From Glossina fuscipes (lineage: Eukaryota; Arthropoda; Insecta; Diptera; Glossinidae), in the NCBI RefSeq assembly GCF_014805625.2, contig NW_023998440.1, forward strand, positions 617,234 to 681,233: DNA of 64,000 bases, written 5' to 3'. Positions 11,641 through 24,291 of the stretch are shown here, in pieces. A program made the position numbers and the translations under genes. The notes beneath the pieces were generated by a model. It was not told the origin of the DNA. It did no database searches and saw only the letters and a list, made by a program, of their open reading frames with translations. Numbering within the stretch: the first letter of the stretch is position 1; every line of letters begins with the position of its first letter.

Positions 11641-13880
11641 TCTACTAAGGGAATGGTGAAATTATTGGGCATATTCAGGAGGGTTAAAGAATCCCGAAAT
11701 CCTTATTTAATTTTTCTCTTGAATAAAATTGCTGCAACTACTGCATAATGATAAACTGGTAAAAGAAGCAGAAGAGCTTAAAAATGACTAAAGGAAAAGT
11801 GTAATAATAAAAATTCTTTAAATGCTCTTGGGAAAGTAGAAAAGTGGAAAGTAATTTCTATGAGAAATGACAAAAAATCCTCTGGGATTACGAAAAAAAT
11901 AATAATAATAATAATATTATTATCTCATCGTTTTTTCGTTATTCGTAGTGTGTGAACACAGAAATTAAAAAACAAAAGTTCTTATATTAAAGGATGATGA
12001 TGTAAAATTTTTATAATTAAACAAAAATTATAAATGCTTTGAGGCGAATTTTTAATACCCAATAAGCAAAAAAAAAATGTATTTCAATGTACGGGTAAGA
12101 CATATTTCATACATTTCATATAAGTAAATAAGAGCTAATCTATGAATGTCTCGATTAAGTGGCCTTACTAATTGATGAATAGATATGTGTACCCGATATC
12201 AGATTAATGCTGTCAAATCTATGCATTTTTAAATGATAAGCAGCAGAGTTGCATTGTTGGCACTTTCTAACATCAATTTTTAGATCAAAGTTTTGGAAAC
12301 CCGCAATGGTTTCACATACTTGTTAGCTTAAGATATTTCTTTCATTTACTTATAGGGAGCTTCATATAAACGCTCTCACTTTCGAAAACCAAAATACTTT
12401 TTACATCTCTTTATACATTTACTTCAATATCTTATAATCTTTGATTTTCGAATATCTCTTTAATCGACAGTCGATAAGAAACGAGTTACTTAGGATTTGA
12501 GGTTAAAACTTTATCGTAATAGATCCGATGTTAGATGTTACAAAAATCTGAACAAGCTAAGAATATCTGTAACGTTTCCATTCTACTTGTAAAACACATA
12601 GTATTTTATAAGAAAATGTTAAAAATGAATAATCATTGGCAAGGGGCTTTACCTAAAAGAAGATTTTATGTGAAAGAACAATTTAAGTAAAGCAAAAAAT
12701 TCTTTGTTTGAGAAAAATTTAAATTGGTATCGAATTTTATATTAAAAATATTGTTCTTCTTTTATTCTCTCTGTAAGTAAATATTTCTATATTAACTCCA
12801 TTAATACAAACAAACATGTTTGCATAGTTTACTTGCACTACTTGTACAATTAAGTGAGAATGAAATAAATCTGAAATAAAAATATTTTTAAAAATTTATT
12901 TATTTGTTTATTTTTTTTAAAGACTATTTCTTTAAGCTATTTATTTACATATATAAAATAAATGTATTTATTTTAGTTTACTTATTTCACATATCATTGA
13001 CCAATATCGATCGTACTGACCATAACAATTTATAATAATAAACTATTGAACAACCGATTTCACTCTTCTATGCTTGCATGTCCCCCAGGAATATTCGCAT
13101 AGCCTGTGTAGCACAAATGCAAATATTTCGAATGTTATAGTGATATAGAAGCATACACTTGAAAGAATTTCTTTAGAAAAACCTTTCTCCTGTAATATGA
13201 TAAATTATCTGGAAAAATATAATGATTGCACAAATATGAGTCGTATCTATACATCGAAATCGTTGTCATAGTTCGAGTTAGAAGTATTATTCTTTTGCAT
13301 ACTACGAACAAACGGTGATCTATACCAGTTGCAATCTCTTTGTAACAGCGAAAAATGTACTGCGGTATAAGGGATTCGCGGTCTAAGGAAATTCGAAGGC
13401 AATTTTCTAATTAAATTGATTGATAAAAATAACTCTTTAAGCAGGTATGTCTCGGCTGTCCGCCTGAGTAGCCAGGCAAGTAAGAATAGCGATTACCAAG
13501 TCAATCTTCGCGCGTTCATATCTTTGCGCGGAAGGCTTTACATTCGCTGCGCCCATACTTTTCTCTTTCTCTGAGATTGGCTATTTAAAAAAAAAAAAGA
13601 AGAAGTCCTGAAGAAGCGGTCCTGAGACACCATAAGATGTCCTGTAACGCGCTACACTAAACCCTACAACGGATTTTCAAATCGAGTAAAAACATTATTG
13701 TCGGGGAAGACGGGTAATTATATACACTGCATCACATTGCTTGTTTTGCAATCATACCTTTCATGAAAGCCGTTGTGAATGAAAGACGTTAGGTTGATTT
13801 TTATGTCAATTTATTATTATGGAATAATTTTCCTCGTGAAATATTAGAAATTATTCCTTTCCACTATATAAAGATTCAGA
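11640..13880. other. No gene seen; AT-rich with AAT run
   Basis: Very AT-rich. An (AAT)n microsatellite lies at about 11896-11928. A somewhat GC-richer block at 13440-13680 has tRNA-like words (cctgagtagccaggcaag) and could be a decayed SINE, but the promoter boxes are not clear. No coding frame. Confidence 0.3.
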
Positions 13881-13889
13881 GTTGGTAGG

Positions 13890-14345
13890 AACGGTTATAT
13901 GAAAAAAATTTCAAAAAATTTGCCACTGACGGACCAAATTCTTTATACCATTATTTCCAATTTAGAATGTCCAAATGCCGTTGCAGAGCAAGCTTTATCG
14001 AGAAATTTTAAAAATCGCAATTATTCAAAATAGTGTGTTACATGGGCAGTGATTGGGAAAGTGGTCCGATTCGGTGATTTTCAACAGCGTTCTTTTTTGG
14101 GGCAAACCATGTCAGTGTATTAAATTTCATCAAAGTATTGCAATATTTACGACTTGTAGGTTGAACAAAAAAACACGAAGGACAGGCAAACTTAGATTAA
14201 ATCGTAAATTGATATGATCGATTTAGGATCACCTTCTCAGTCGATCGCTTAAAACTTTTGAGTGATGCTTCTGAGTGTTTCATGCATCCGTACCAACATA
14301 GTACAACTTTGTACCACAAGTGGTGCAGGGTATAAAAATTAGGAA
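13890..14345 (-). repeat. GTCY-type dispersed repeat with palindromic end
   Basis: Read on the minus strand it begins at about 14335 with a near-palindrome 'ccctgcaccacttgtggtac', followed by the 'cactcagaagcatc', 'gatcctaaatcgatc' and 'gcctgtcctt' blocks. This is the start structure of many dipteran interspersed repeats ('TATACCCTGCACCACTTGTG'). Another such start is seen at about 52606-52640 on the + strand. Confidence 0.55.
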
Positions 14346-14349
14346 CTTG

Positions 14350-16600
14350 AATGTACAAAAGTTCAAAGGATTCTCGATCAATCATAATCAATAAACTGTC
14401 TCTGTGGAACTTGGCTCGAATACAATGATGATCACATCCTTTCTACGGTACACAAGATAATATGTATATGGCTTACAGAACTTTCTGGTAATTAATAGTG
14501 TACCCTTAGCCCGGTAACGCTAACTTTGCACCTTTCCAGATAAAGTTTTTTAGAAAAAATTCTGGGACTAATCTTAGCCTGCGAACGAGAAGCCAAAAAA
14601 AAAGAAGAAAAAAATAAGAAATTATTCATTTTCAGTGATTGTGAATCAAGTGAATCTAATAAGAAAAGAAAAAGGAAATATTTGAAGTCTAGTGTTCATC
14701 CCTTCTAATCACTACTTCCAAGGAAGGATGTCGGACGGATAGACAAAATCAGATAGGAATTTTCTGAATGGACTGCTTATATTCTTGCATTTAAGGGCAA
14801 TCGGGTAAGACCAACGAACGAGTTTTTAACGAATCAAAGCCTCTATACTCGACCTGTGTATGATCGTTAGAAAAAATATGCCAAAATGTTGGAGAAATCA
14901 CCCCTCTCAATCAGTTCTACCGACCTTCTGCATCCAAAAGACCCTAAAAACTGCTTACCTACTTTAACGATGCATTTAGAATAGTGAACTCTGAAGTTTT
15001 CTTTATGGCTTAGAAACGTAGATGCGCTTATTGCTTCTTTTTCACACGAGGATGTGGAATTTCTACGCCATCTCTCCACGAAAATTACTTATTTAGGGCA
15101 AATTGAAAAATCGACCCTAATCGATAGGTATTCCGATATTCGTTCTTGCGTGCTTACTTTTCTAGCAGTGTATTTATGTTTATGTATTGTATAAATACAA
15201 TGGAAACCCCATTTCTTTTGTTGCATAAAAATGGAATGGTTTTGTGTGTGTAAGCTTCAAAAAAACTAAATAAATAAAATTTTTATATCAACAAATAATA
15301 ATATAAATAAAAGAGGGAAGAAATATTAATCGGTATGAAACGACCGAAATTTTCTATACCTACCCCTTACGGGGTAAAGTTAAATTGGAATTGATAAGCG
15401 GACTACAAGCTGGGCCGATTTGATTCCGACCTGATTCTTACGTCAAGTGAAGATTATGTGCAGTTAATAATGTAAGAACTTAAAGAGGTCTAATCATTCA
15501 AGCGGTTTCAGTTTAAGTTATCTTACGTAAGATAGCCATGTTCAAGCGGTATCACAGAGTCTCCATACTCAGGAATATCTGTCTTAGTATATGAAAGAGC
15601 TTACAAACTATTTTGCGGTTTGATTTTTGAGATTTAGGAGGCTTCCATGTGTAGTTGGACATAGCAAAGTCGCAGTTTCATCCCAGAAGGCGGTCGGACG
15701 TTTTTAATTAGATTTAAAAGCTCTTTTATAGAAGAATATTGCTTTCATGACAGCAACAAAGCCAGAAATTTGCAAGCAAGCTAACAGTTTCAGATACTTG
15801 ATGTTTTAATTGTGGCTTCTGTTTAAGTTAACAAGAACAAAGCCCAGCCATAATTCAACCACAGTCCTTTATAAAACTGAAGTAGGATTTGCAAGTTTAT
15901 TGCCTACCTAGAATGGTGGCAGCAGTACCCAGAAATTTTTTCTGTTGATCTTCAATAATATCCATCTTAGGAGCTTGAAAGGTGAATGTTAACTTGAAGG
16001 AAATCACATAATGCAATACATGAGTCTATCAAGCAAATACATTTAGTGCTACCTATGGAATGACGTAACTAATGTCCTCTCTTGCCATTGAAGATCCCTA
16101 TATATTGAACGGAAACATGTACAAAATAGATAATGTTAAAAAAAAAAAAAAGAAAATTTGCAATATCCTCGGGTTACAATTTTTACAATAGTCTGAAAAA
16201 ACATCACACATAAGTGATGTGAAAAAATAATTCCTCATTTTTTGCATTTTCTCTCTATTGCTTTGCGTCCAGTATCACTTAAATGTTTATTCACCATATT
16301 TTTACGGCATTTGTCATAAATAAATTTTATATTAGCATGTATTGCGCACATAGAGTTGTTGGGAGGTTAGTACCTACCAGCATTCATCGTTGGTAGTAGT
16401 GTAATGTAGTTAGGTTGTAGTGAAATTAGAATTATTTTCAAGTGTGGCATTCTCAAGCTGATTAGTTAGAGGAGATAGAATATAAAAATTCAATTAAAAA
16501 TCCCTTTGCATTATAGAAAGAAGTCTTGTTTTGAAGTATTCTAACTATAGTTAAGTCAGAATCACTCTTTAAAAAAAAAAAAATTTAAATTGAAAATTCG
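14350..16600. other. No gene supported; possible short exon near 15.9 kb
   Basis: Mostly non-coding. On the minus strand about 15893-15972 reads MDIIEDQQKKFLGTAATIL, ending at a splice-donor-like CTAG|GTAGGC and preceded by a pyrimidine-rich tract ending in AG. It is too short to name. A 70-codon minus frame at 14867-15079 is not recognised. A short palindrome (taccccttacggggta) sits at about 15361-15376. Confidence 0.2.
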
Positions 16601-16689
16601 AATTTCCTGTGTTGATAATATTCTGTTTTTTTGGGATCAGATCAATTGTCTATCAAAGTTAGCATTGGTTTCAAAAGTGACATAGTAGA

Positions 16690-17230
16690 CATTCAATATC
16701 GGAAACAAGAATTTGTCTGTAGTCCGCTGGATGCAAAAGGGGTCGTATGGGCACCATGGCCAAGAAAGAGGGTTGCTCTAGAAAGAAGAAAGAATTCAGA
16801 AAAGTATTCTCATTATCGAAAACTGCAACTGCAACGGACACCTGACATGCTAGAGATATCAAAAGGCAGCGTATTAGCTCTTTTGGATGAAAATTTGATT
16901 TCGGGCAAGCTACTTTCAGAACTGTTCCTCCGCTTGTTCACAGTGGAACAAATGCAAAAATGTGTTACTGATTCGCGATCTTTGCAGTGGTTCAGTCGCA
17001 AATATAATGCAATATAACAGGTATGGTTCGATTGCAGAAGAAAACTGTCAAACAGTGGCTAGAAATTGAGTAGAAAAAAGTATTCTTTCAGATGGACTGT
17101 GCACTATGTCAGAAGTTAGTAGTGAGTATAATGACAAAATTTGATGAATTGTAGTTCAAAGTGCTTTACCCCGTCGTATTCCCCAGATATGTTTGACAAT
17201 TTTTAAAACGGTACCCTATTCGGAAATGAT
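16690..17230 (+). mobile_element. Mariner-like transposase relic
   Basis: Within a 128-codon frame the part 16840-17000 reads DMLEISKGSVLALLDENL and later LFLRLFTVEQMQKCVTDS. This matches mariner transposase from the second helix-turn-helix through the 'xWVPRLLTxEQKQxR' linker. Beyond the frame's end at 17017, weaker pieces follow: a 'PSYSPDMFDNF'-like echo of 'PYSPDLAPxDFFLF' near 17180. The N-terminal part of the frame is not recognised. The order on the + strand is consistent with one heavily decayed element, lying head-to-tail opposite to the mariner relic that starts at 17.6 kb. Confidence 0.5.
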
Positions 17231-17589
17231 CGCCATATTGGTATTTGTTAGCGAGATGTTGGCTGTAAATGAAATCTAGGGCACAAGCTAAAGTTGGGGA
17301 CATTGGTCATTGACTCGCAGGGTGTTATAGGAACACATATTTAAATTCAGTTTTCGCTAACAAGTAGGAAAAAGGAAAATTGGAACCTTTTTTCATTGCA
17401 ATGTAACAATGCGATAGGTAAGAGAAAATTTCTCTGAATGACAAGTCTCTTAACTCGACTGACTTTGTCTTCTGCAAATTTCTGCGTATATATCTTTTCA
17501 CAACCAAATTATCACTGCTTAATTTCTTTGTGACATTTCTTTACTTAGGCGCTTGGTTGCGTTTTTATCACTTGCTTTCTTCACTTGAA

Positions 17590-18580
17590 AAAGGCTTTTA
17601 TTGAGAAAAATTGGCACAATTTATATTAATCGAGATATTTTTCGTTATTTTCTGCCACTTTTTGCCCTAGAATTTTTTTGGCAGTGATCCAATTATGGAC
17701 CCATTTTTGCACTACTTCAGGATATCGAAAGCGCGTGTCAGCCAAGCCATGCTGCATCGTCTGAACATGTGGTAATCAGAAGGCGTTGTGCCTGGTGAAT
17801 ACCGGGCCCCGCAGAACTTCCTATTCGATTTGGGATAGGGTGTCCTTGATAACACTTGCAACGTGTGGCCGAGCGGCTCTATGGGAGAAGATGACTTTGC
17901 GTCTGTTAAAAGTTATTGGTGGTCATTTTTGCAGCAATATATCGTTCAATTTCTTCAATAGACGTCGGCACACATTTGACGTAGCAGCTTCATTCGCTTT
18001 TAGCAGTTCGTATTACATTACATCTTGCTGATCCGACAGTATGCACGGCACGAACACTCGGTGTCGAAGGGTTGTCTAGATTATTCCATGACTTTTGACT
18101 TGGGATTGCCGTAATAGATCCACTTTTCATCGCCAGTCACAATACGCCACAGAAAATACTTTTTTTTTCGTCTGGCAAGCAATGATACCGCGATGTTGAA
18201 ACGGTTCAAAATTGCATTTTTAGTAAGTTCGCTGCTTTGTTTCTTTTTCTACCTTTCCCACCGCAAGTACACGTTGACAAACAACTGACTTTATGAGAGT
18301 TTGAGCTGGGTTTTCACCCAATAACAATAAATGTTGCAATTCATTGTCTTCGAAATATTTCGGTTCTACGAACCCTCTGTTGTTGACACCAAAGTCATCA
18401 TTTTTAAACCGTTGAAACGATAACCAGCAATTGGGATGAAACGGAGCACCATCATCATAAGCTACTAACAGTGTCTGCTGGGCTTCGGCAGAAGGTTTCT
18501 TTAAATCAAATATCAAAAATAATGAATGGCGGGAATGCAATTTTGAGCGATCAATGATTAGCCTCCGCACACACTGAATG
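17590..18580 (-). mobile_element. Mariner transposon relic with near full-length transposase
   Basis: Read from 18570 down, the minus strand encodes HSLFLIFDLKKPSAEAQQTL, then FENELQH-type and LLGENPAQT segments (N-terminal DNA-binding domain). Next come GDEKWIYYGNPKSK with the first catalytic Asp, RAARPHVASVIKD, QHGLADTRF, and a tail ending NNEKYLD and a stop near 17628. This is the complete domain order of a mariner (DD34D) transposase. Several frameshifts separate the blocks, and the second catalytic motif HDNARPH reads HRAARPH, so that Asp is lost and the enzyme is dead. The DNA beyond both coding ends presumably holds the terminal inverted repeats, but I could not pair them by eye. Confidence 0.8.
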
Positions 18581-18599
18581 GCCCAATAAGAGTAAATGG

Positions 18600-19530
18600 A
18601 AGACTGTTATTTTATGTAATGGTCGTCGAATTTCAAAATTATATGCGTCTACTGGATTGTACTGAAGTCGGTCCTGAATGTTACTGAACTCGGTCGAACG
18701 CAGGGTCCTTCCATAAGATAATTTGCCCTACGGGACTGAATATGTTTAATTATTTTCTCATACTTATCTATTTCACTCGCGCAATGTAAAGAAAAAGGGG
18801 AAGAGATTTAAAGCTTAAATTCCGAATTTATTTATTTTACGCTATTGGTTGATTAGGCTTTTAATTTAAATTTTAATTCAAAAAAAACGTCGAGGTGGAT
18901 GCTGTAATTCATGATACACGGTATGGACTAGGGGTTAAATGAAAAAAAGTGAAGATATAAATTGTCCGAAGAAAACTGTTCACGCCAACTGTCCACTGAA
19001 GGAAAATAAATCCAAAACTCGATGTCGCATAGTAAAAAAAACGATGGCTCCCTTCAACGGAAGTCGCACTTATTACTCTTAAAAAATGTTGACGCTGCCA
19101 ACCTTGCCGAATATAAGCTGAAATACGGTTTTCAGCTGAGATGTCTCAATCCCGTTGTCAGTCGCTGTCTGTCGCTACAGCCCTACCCGAACAGAGCACA
19201 TATATGTTCGAAGCGAAGGACTGTTTTGAAATCTCATAGCACTGACGTTTTAGTTTTGCATATCTATATTACATATTGATATGAAATCGATTTACAATCT
19301 GCTGCTCATTTAATGTTAAGCTATGTTATCGAGAAATAGAGAGGAATAGAGAGGAATGTCGTGGTGTTTGTAATGTTTGCAAATTAAATTTAGTTTTTAT
19401 TTGCCCGCCAACCGATAACTTCGCCCAAAGGTCTCAAAAATTAAGAGACAACCCGTTTGATGTCACGCGGATATGCCGTGTGCTTCGGCAGTTTGATAAG
19501 TTCTTAGACTGAAATTGATTATTATTTATA
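18600..19530. other. No gene supported; small duplication at 18660
   Basis: A short imperfect direct repeat (tactgaagtcggtc / tactgaactcggtc) lies at about 18659-18696. An 85-codon frame at 19022-19279 is not recognised. Nothing else is supported. Confidence 0.25.
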
Positions 19531-19533
19531 ATA

Positions 19534-19964
19534 CTATTACGAAATTCGCTTTTCTCGGATACAATTTGTATCACTGGATCGTGGATATTCTTTTTAAGAG
19601 AAACCCACTTGCACGTTTTCACTACAAGAGTCTTTTATTTACAATCAATCATCAATTTGTTTAAGGGCAGAACTATTTACATATTACTTTGGCAGTACTC
19701 TCGACTTCTTAACTTTAATATTTTTGTCCGACTGACCCTGCCTTCCGCAAATAGTCTATTTATATACATTTTTACAAGCATATTACTATTACCTGATTTC
19801 ATGGTTCCATTTTTAATTCATTAACCTGCTTTTCCGCTAATCGTTTTCGTCGGCCGGCAGCTACTCGAGGCGCTGTGCACTTGGTTTTAACCTCTCTATT
19901 GAATTTATTATTTGGAAAAATTAATTACCCGGAATGAACCGGATTTGGGATTCCCGTGACAACA
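19534..19964 (-). mobile_element. Putative solo LTR (Gypsy-like ends)
   Basis: On the minus strand the element starts TGTTGTCACGGGAATCCC and ends with ...TTTCGTAATAG, about 430 bp. Its first part matches, in inverted orientation, the stretch 25686-25860, which begins TGTTACGGAAAT. Its second part matches 9459-9736. The three copies together outline one repeat of LTR size with TG start and TTACG-type ends. No gag or pol sequence flanks it, so a solo LTR is the simplest reading; a non-autonomous DNA element is possible. Confidence 0.5.
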
Positions 19965-21530
19965 CTTTAGCTCTTACAACAAATTTCACGAGATCAGATA
20001 CTTTTCTTTAATGAAAAATATCTTCGCTTTATCTCTTCTTTAAATATCAATGACGTCATAAATATCTAAATAATATTTTTTATCTTTTTTTACTTTGTTT
20101 TCTTAAAAAAATCAGATTCCAGTGGCCACTTAGTTTTTAATAATCTCACAAGTTCGTCGTGCAAGCTGAAGTGTAGTTGTAAGGTCTTGATAAATCGTTC
20201 TAAAACAAGCTATGGAAAATTTTACAGATTCACTTGAGGCGTTGAATAATTTATGTTTTGTTTGGTAACGAATGAAAATGATGCAAGTACGACAGTGAGT
20301 CTTAGTCAAACCCTAATTCTGGAGATGGTGCACTTGATAATCAAGTTGTTAGACTCTTTGTTTAGCGGATGCATAAATATTCATCTTATTGTTCTATATT
20401 CTATTATTCTATAAAGTTTTACGAAGTGTTGATTGCACTGACGAGTCTTTGTATTTTTCTTTTAAATTGACGCTAAGGTAAATCGATCGTTTCATTATTA
20501 TTATTTCAGCCTTTAGGGAATAAATTTCAATTTATTTAAACAAATTTTTAATTAAACGTTCATTCGAAACGTAATGTTTAGTTTGAAAAATTCTTTCATT
20601 CCATGAAAATTCAATACAGTCAAGCGTATGCGCAAGGTAAAAAATAACGATAGGAGAGTGGCTACGGAGGGCATTCAGACTGTTGTTAAGACACACAAAA
20701 CTGTTGTTAAGCATTCCCGTGATCCCTAATATTGACTCTGTTTCTCTTTGTAATTTTTTTTTTTTTAATTTTTCATAAACAGTTCACTGCCGTTTTAACG
20801 TTTTTATCTGGTAGAGCGGGAGAAACGTAGCACGCACAGAAACCAAGGAGCAAGAATGGAAAGTAGAGCACATCTAACGAAATGTACGTAAATGCTTAAA
20901 TATGCAAACAATTTAGTTATGAAAATAAAATTAAACGGAGAGAAATGTTAACTTTGCTTAAAAATTACTTTAAGAATGAAATGAAACTACTGGCTCTTTT
21001 TTTTTTCTTTTTTCTTAAAAATTAAATTAAGAAAAATCAAATTAAGAGAATTGAAGAAAGAAATTAAAATTTTTTTGCCATATAATCAAAAATTTTGCTT
21101 AATCTCTGTGAGAAGAAACTCAATTAAATCTCCTTTGAATAAAACTAAATGAAATCATGTTTTTATTTATCTTTTTTTGAAATTTTGACAAATTCATGAA
21201 AATGAAAGTTCTTTACTACTATTGTCTTAGAAGGTTGTGGGTTTCGTTTTTATACCATCTGTCACCGAGAGTTCTGTTTTAGAAATCGGAACGACGTCAT
21301 CAGCTTCAAGATGTTTGTAAAAACCAGAAATTGGTTAGTAACCTAATTGCAGAATTCTCTGGGGGAAAAGATGCCTCAGTTGGCATTTCAATAATTGTAT
21401 ATATATATATGCGTAGCATGAACATAAATATGAATATAAAAATAGATACAAATATTATTATAAGATATTTATATATATACATATATATATATATAGATTG
21501 AAGAGTTGATTGCAGGGAAAACTAACTCCT
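19965..21530. other. No gene seen; TA-rich stretches
   Basis: AT-rich. TA microsatellites flank 21395-21495. A 60-codon minus frame at 20532-20714 has no recognisable content. Confidence 0.3.
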
Positions 21531-21533
21531 TAG

Positions 21534-21928
21534 TTGGCATCCTTTGTTTACATATGGTTCCAGCACAGTGATGAAATATCCCCCGCCTATGCAGTAGTAG
21601 ATTTCACAGGGAAACTTCAAATTAATTATATACCGTGCACGAAAGTGCCTCAACATTTACAATCGGAGCTAAACTTATTTTTCCGGCTACAAATCTTGCT
21701 TAAAACGGTAGACATCGCAGACAGTTTGTCGTTAATAAAAGCTGGTCGTCATCCCTTAAATTTCAATTGGAACACCATTAACAATGTGAGGATTAGCATT
21801 GCCATATATGGAGGTAAAATTAAACTTTCTGTGTATCATATCAGCGAGCAGACATAGCGGCCAAGTGCCCAGCTTCAGCGTCTTTAATTAAGGACGAATG
21901 CTTGACCTGCAATCATACGTTAGAATAA
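21534..21928 (+). CDS. Two spliced exons of an unrecognised gene, probably partial
   Basis: Exon 1 (21534-21813) begins directly after an AG and encodes a mixed-composition protein stretch with segments such as YAVVDFTGKLQINYIPCTKV, SELNLFFRLQILLKTV and AGRHPLNFNWNTINNVRI. It ends at GGAG|GTAAAA in phase 1. A 59-nt intron (21814-21872) ends in CCCAG. Exon 2 continues in frame as ASASLIKDECLTCNHTLE to a TAA at 21926-21928. The intron size is typical of fly genes and the join is in frame, so I regard this as real coding sequence or a young relic. No stop codon interrupts it. Earlier exons are not located. I do not recognise the family. Confidence 0.45.
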
Positions 21929-22259
21929 AAATGAAAAAGAAAACTGATGAAAAAATCTACAGTGCTACCATCCACACTACTCCCGTGTTAATCATAACCT
22001 TTTCACCCCTCTATATTCAATCAAGATCAGAAAATTCAAGATCAAAACATTTGTAAGAGTCTGATTTGAACAAACTATTGCTATCTGCGCCTGTGAATAA
22101 TTTCTGAGTGCCAAAGCCTTTCTAGTACTCGAAGATTAGTTTTCGGAGCATTTTGAAAATGCCTGGAGAACTTAATATCAATAGAATATTTGACTTTGTT
22201 AAAGCTGCCAAGTCGACAACCTAATCTGCCTTAAAAAGAAAGGAAGCCCAATGGTCTCG

Positions 22260-22500
22260 GTGTCTAGCGCTCATCTTGTTGTTATTATTATTATTAATTT
22301 AGCCAGAGAATAAATTCTAAAATGAAAACCTTAAACCATTATCGTCGAAAGCTATTGGCTTTATTGAAAACTGTACCGCACTTGAGATTTGAACACACGA
22401 CCATTGAGCTGTTAGTGTTGTGGAGACTCTTTGCCAACTCGCCCGCTCAGGCGGATAGTTCTCATCGTGCTATGTCAGGTGTCGTTAACATACGGCTCCT
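22260..22500 (-). repeat. tRNA-derived SINE-like repeat with TAA tail
   Basis: On the minus strand the sequence reads ...gagcgggcgagttggcaaag... followed about 35 nt later by ggtcgtgtgttcaaatctc. These resemble pol III A and B boxes (B consensus GGTTCRANNCC). The 3' end is (TAATAA)n at about 22278-22295. Related copies: 50.1-50.28 kb (+), 8.27-8.44 kb (+), 27.19-27.29 kb (-), and a shorter relative at 38.74 kb. The shared core 'attgaaaactgtaccgca' ... 'agatttgaacac' is present in the 50-kb copy with few changes. The 63-codon frame through it is incidental. Confidence 0.55.
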
Positions 22501-22509
22501 ATTCGAAAA

Positions 22510-23285
22510 GTGAGTTGTGGTCCTTCTTCGTCTGAACACTCTTTGGCTCTAGCTAAGCTTAATTTTTAGCTTAACTTTGCTTAGGCCGACTTCCGTCTCA
22601 CTTCGTCTCCCGAGTTTGGAGACATTTATTCACCTAATCTCTTAGTGGATTAGAATTCCCTTAATCTGCACAAACACCTCACTTACGGCTTATAAGATTA
22701 ATGCGAGAAGTGGTTCTTTTTAAGCAAGTCATAGTCGTTTTCTATTACTCTCTAAAAGGAGCCTTCCCTTCTTCATATTATCAAACTTCTGTTGAAATCA
22801 AAAGATTCTGTCCCCTTGAGACTGGCACATTAATCATGAATTATAAATTTCTCTCTATGAGTAAGCAAATAAGTGGCAATATTTCAGTAAAAATTTACTC
22901 TCTCTCAAAAATCCTCAATTTTTGGTGTAATTGCACCCAATCGAATGAAATTGTCTCTTGTGTTCAATAAACGACTGGAGGTGAGAATATTTGAATAAAT
23001 ATTATTTTGCGTCTAGGAAAAGAAGCAGAGAAGCAAGCAATAATAGGTCAACAAGAAACAGGAACATACCTTTACTTCCAATTTGATACTTTGTGAAAAG
23101 TTTCCCCTTTGTAACAGAAACTAATTGTTTATGCTGACTGTTTATAACGTGTCTGCAGTAATTTGCCTTGCAGACTTATAAACCTTTAGAAATTAAACAA
23201 TCGACTTTATTTCATTGACACAATTTCCTGAAAAACTCTAGCACTGAATATTTTATGTTGAAGAAATTTATTATATCCTAAACCG
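22510..23285. other. No gene seen; pyrimidine-rich block 22520-22690
   Basis: A CT-rich block with repeated 'agcttaa' words lies at 22520-22690, similar in composition to 1510-1770. An 89-codon frame (22701-22970) is AT-driven and not recognised. Confidence 0.25.
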
Positions 23286-23289
23286 TTTA

Positions 23290-23560
23290 TGGTATAGGGG
23301 TGTAGTAAGTGTGCAACATCGGGAAGAACTTGAGATAGGCCACCTTTTATTGAACCAATCGATTAAAGCTGGTACATCCGTCCTCCTTGTTTCCCTGCGT
23401 CCAGCCTACAGCCCGCAGATGTTTTGGAAAAATTTGGTTCACTGAGATGTTTTTTACCAAGGATAATGATACAGATCGGGCAACTTTTGCGACCTAGCGA
23501 TATAGCGGCTAATGTTCAAAGATCGTTGCAGGCGTGAAAGTTTTAGATGTAACCTAAATA
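23290..23560 (+). repeat. GTCY-type dispersed repeat, degenerate
   Basis: The block order (gaagaacttgagataggcc, accaatcgattaaagctgg, tgtttccctgcgtccag, tttggttcactgagatg, ccaaggataatg) parallels better-preserved copies at 51.9 and 52.6 kb, with the GTCY tract eroded. Confidence 0.4.
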
Positions 23561-23827
23561 AACAAGCTACATCTACATAAGAGCGTTAATTATTCTAGCT
23601 ATTGTGAGGGCTAAAGTGTCTAATTTATTTTGTAACCGCAATTATGTCAAGTTACTGTTTATGCGGCGAATTGTTTTAACTTTCCTTTATATAAAGTTAG
23701 CTAAATACCCTACATGATTTTTCACCATTGTTTATCGTGTGTTTATTTAATGTAAACATCGACATGCAAAAGAAAATTCAACCGATAGAAACGATAATTA
23801 CGTTCGAATAGAGTCGAAATGAAGATT

Positions 23828-24067
23828 TTACTTCCTCTTCCTTCTGAATCCAACCGGCATATGAGTGACATTGTGAATAGATAAAATTGGATCCATTGCA
23901 ACCCGTACAGGAAAGTTCATAAAGGATTGCTGCCAGGTAATAGTATGATGGGAAAGTATTACATTGACTGACCGAGACATTGTACCGTTGGCAACTTGAA
24001 TTCCGATATTAATTGCTATGAAACAAAAAACCGATAGGCTATAGAGGAAAGACCCTCCGACTTCCAT
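23828..24067 (-). CDS. Small predicted secreted protein, 79 residues
   Basis: The minus-strand frame starts at an ATG in good context (gctgaccATGG) and begins MEVGGSFLYSLSVFCFIAIN. This is a charged/polar start followed by a hydrophobic core that looks like a signal peptide, with possible cleavage near residues 25-30. The mature part has potential N-glycosylation (NGT, NVT) and ends with a dibasic FRRKRK just before the stop. The last codons include GGAA|GTAAAA, which could be a splice donor, so this may be the first exon of a longer gene. A second small secreted frame on the same strand lies about 370 bp upstream (24292-24538). I do not recognise either. The basic end could be a prohormone processing site, which is inference. 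Confidence 0.4.
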   Translation of the reverse strand: MEVGGSFLYSLSVFCFIAINIGIQVANGTMSRSVNVILSHHTITWQQSFMNFPVRVAMDPILSIHNVTHMPVGFRRKRK

Positions 24068-24291
24068 GGTCAGCTCTCGATAAATTTGTAACTCAGATAA
24101 GAGATATAGCTACACATATAGAATAGATAAAGTACTAATGAAACAAACCCGGTTTATTGTAATGAAGTTGAAAGTTTTGGGATAGAACCGGGACGTCTCG
24201 AACAGACCGCTGAATCATATCCAGGGAACAGTTGAAAGTTCATTGATTCGACTTCGTAAAAATTAGTTGCTTAAGAGGTGACAACCCGTTT

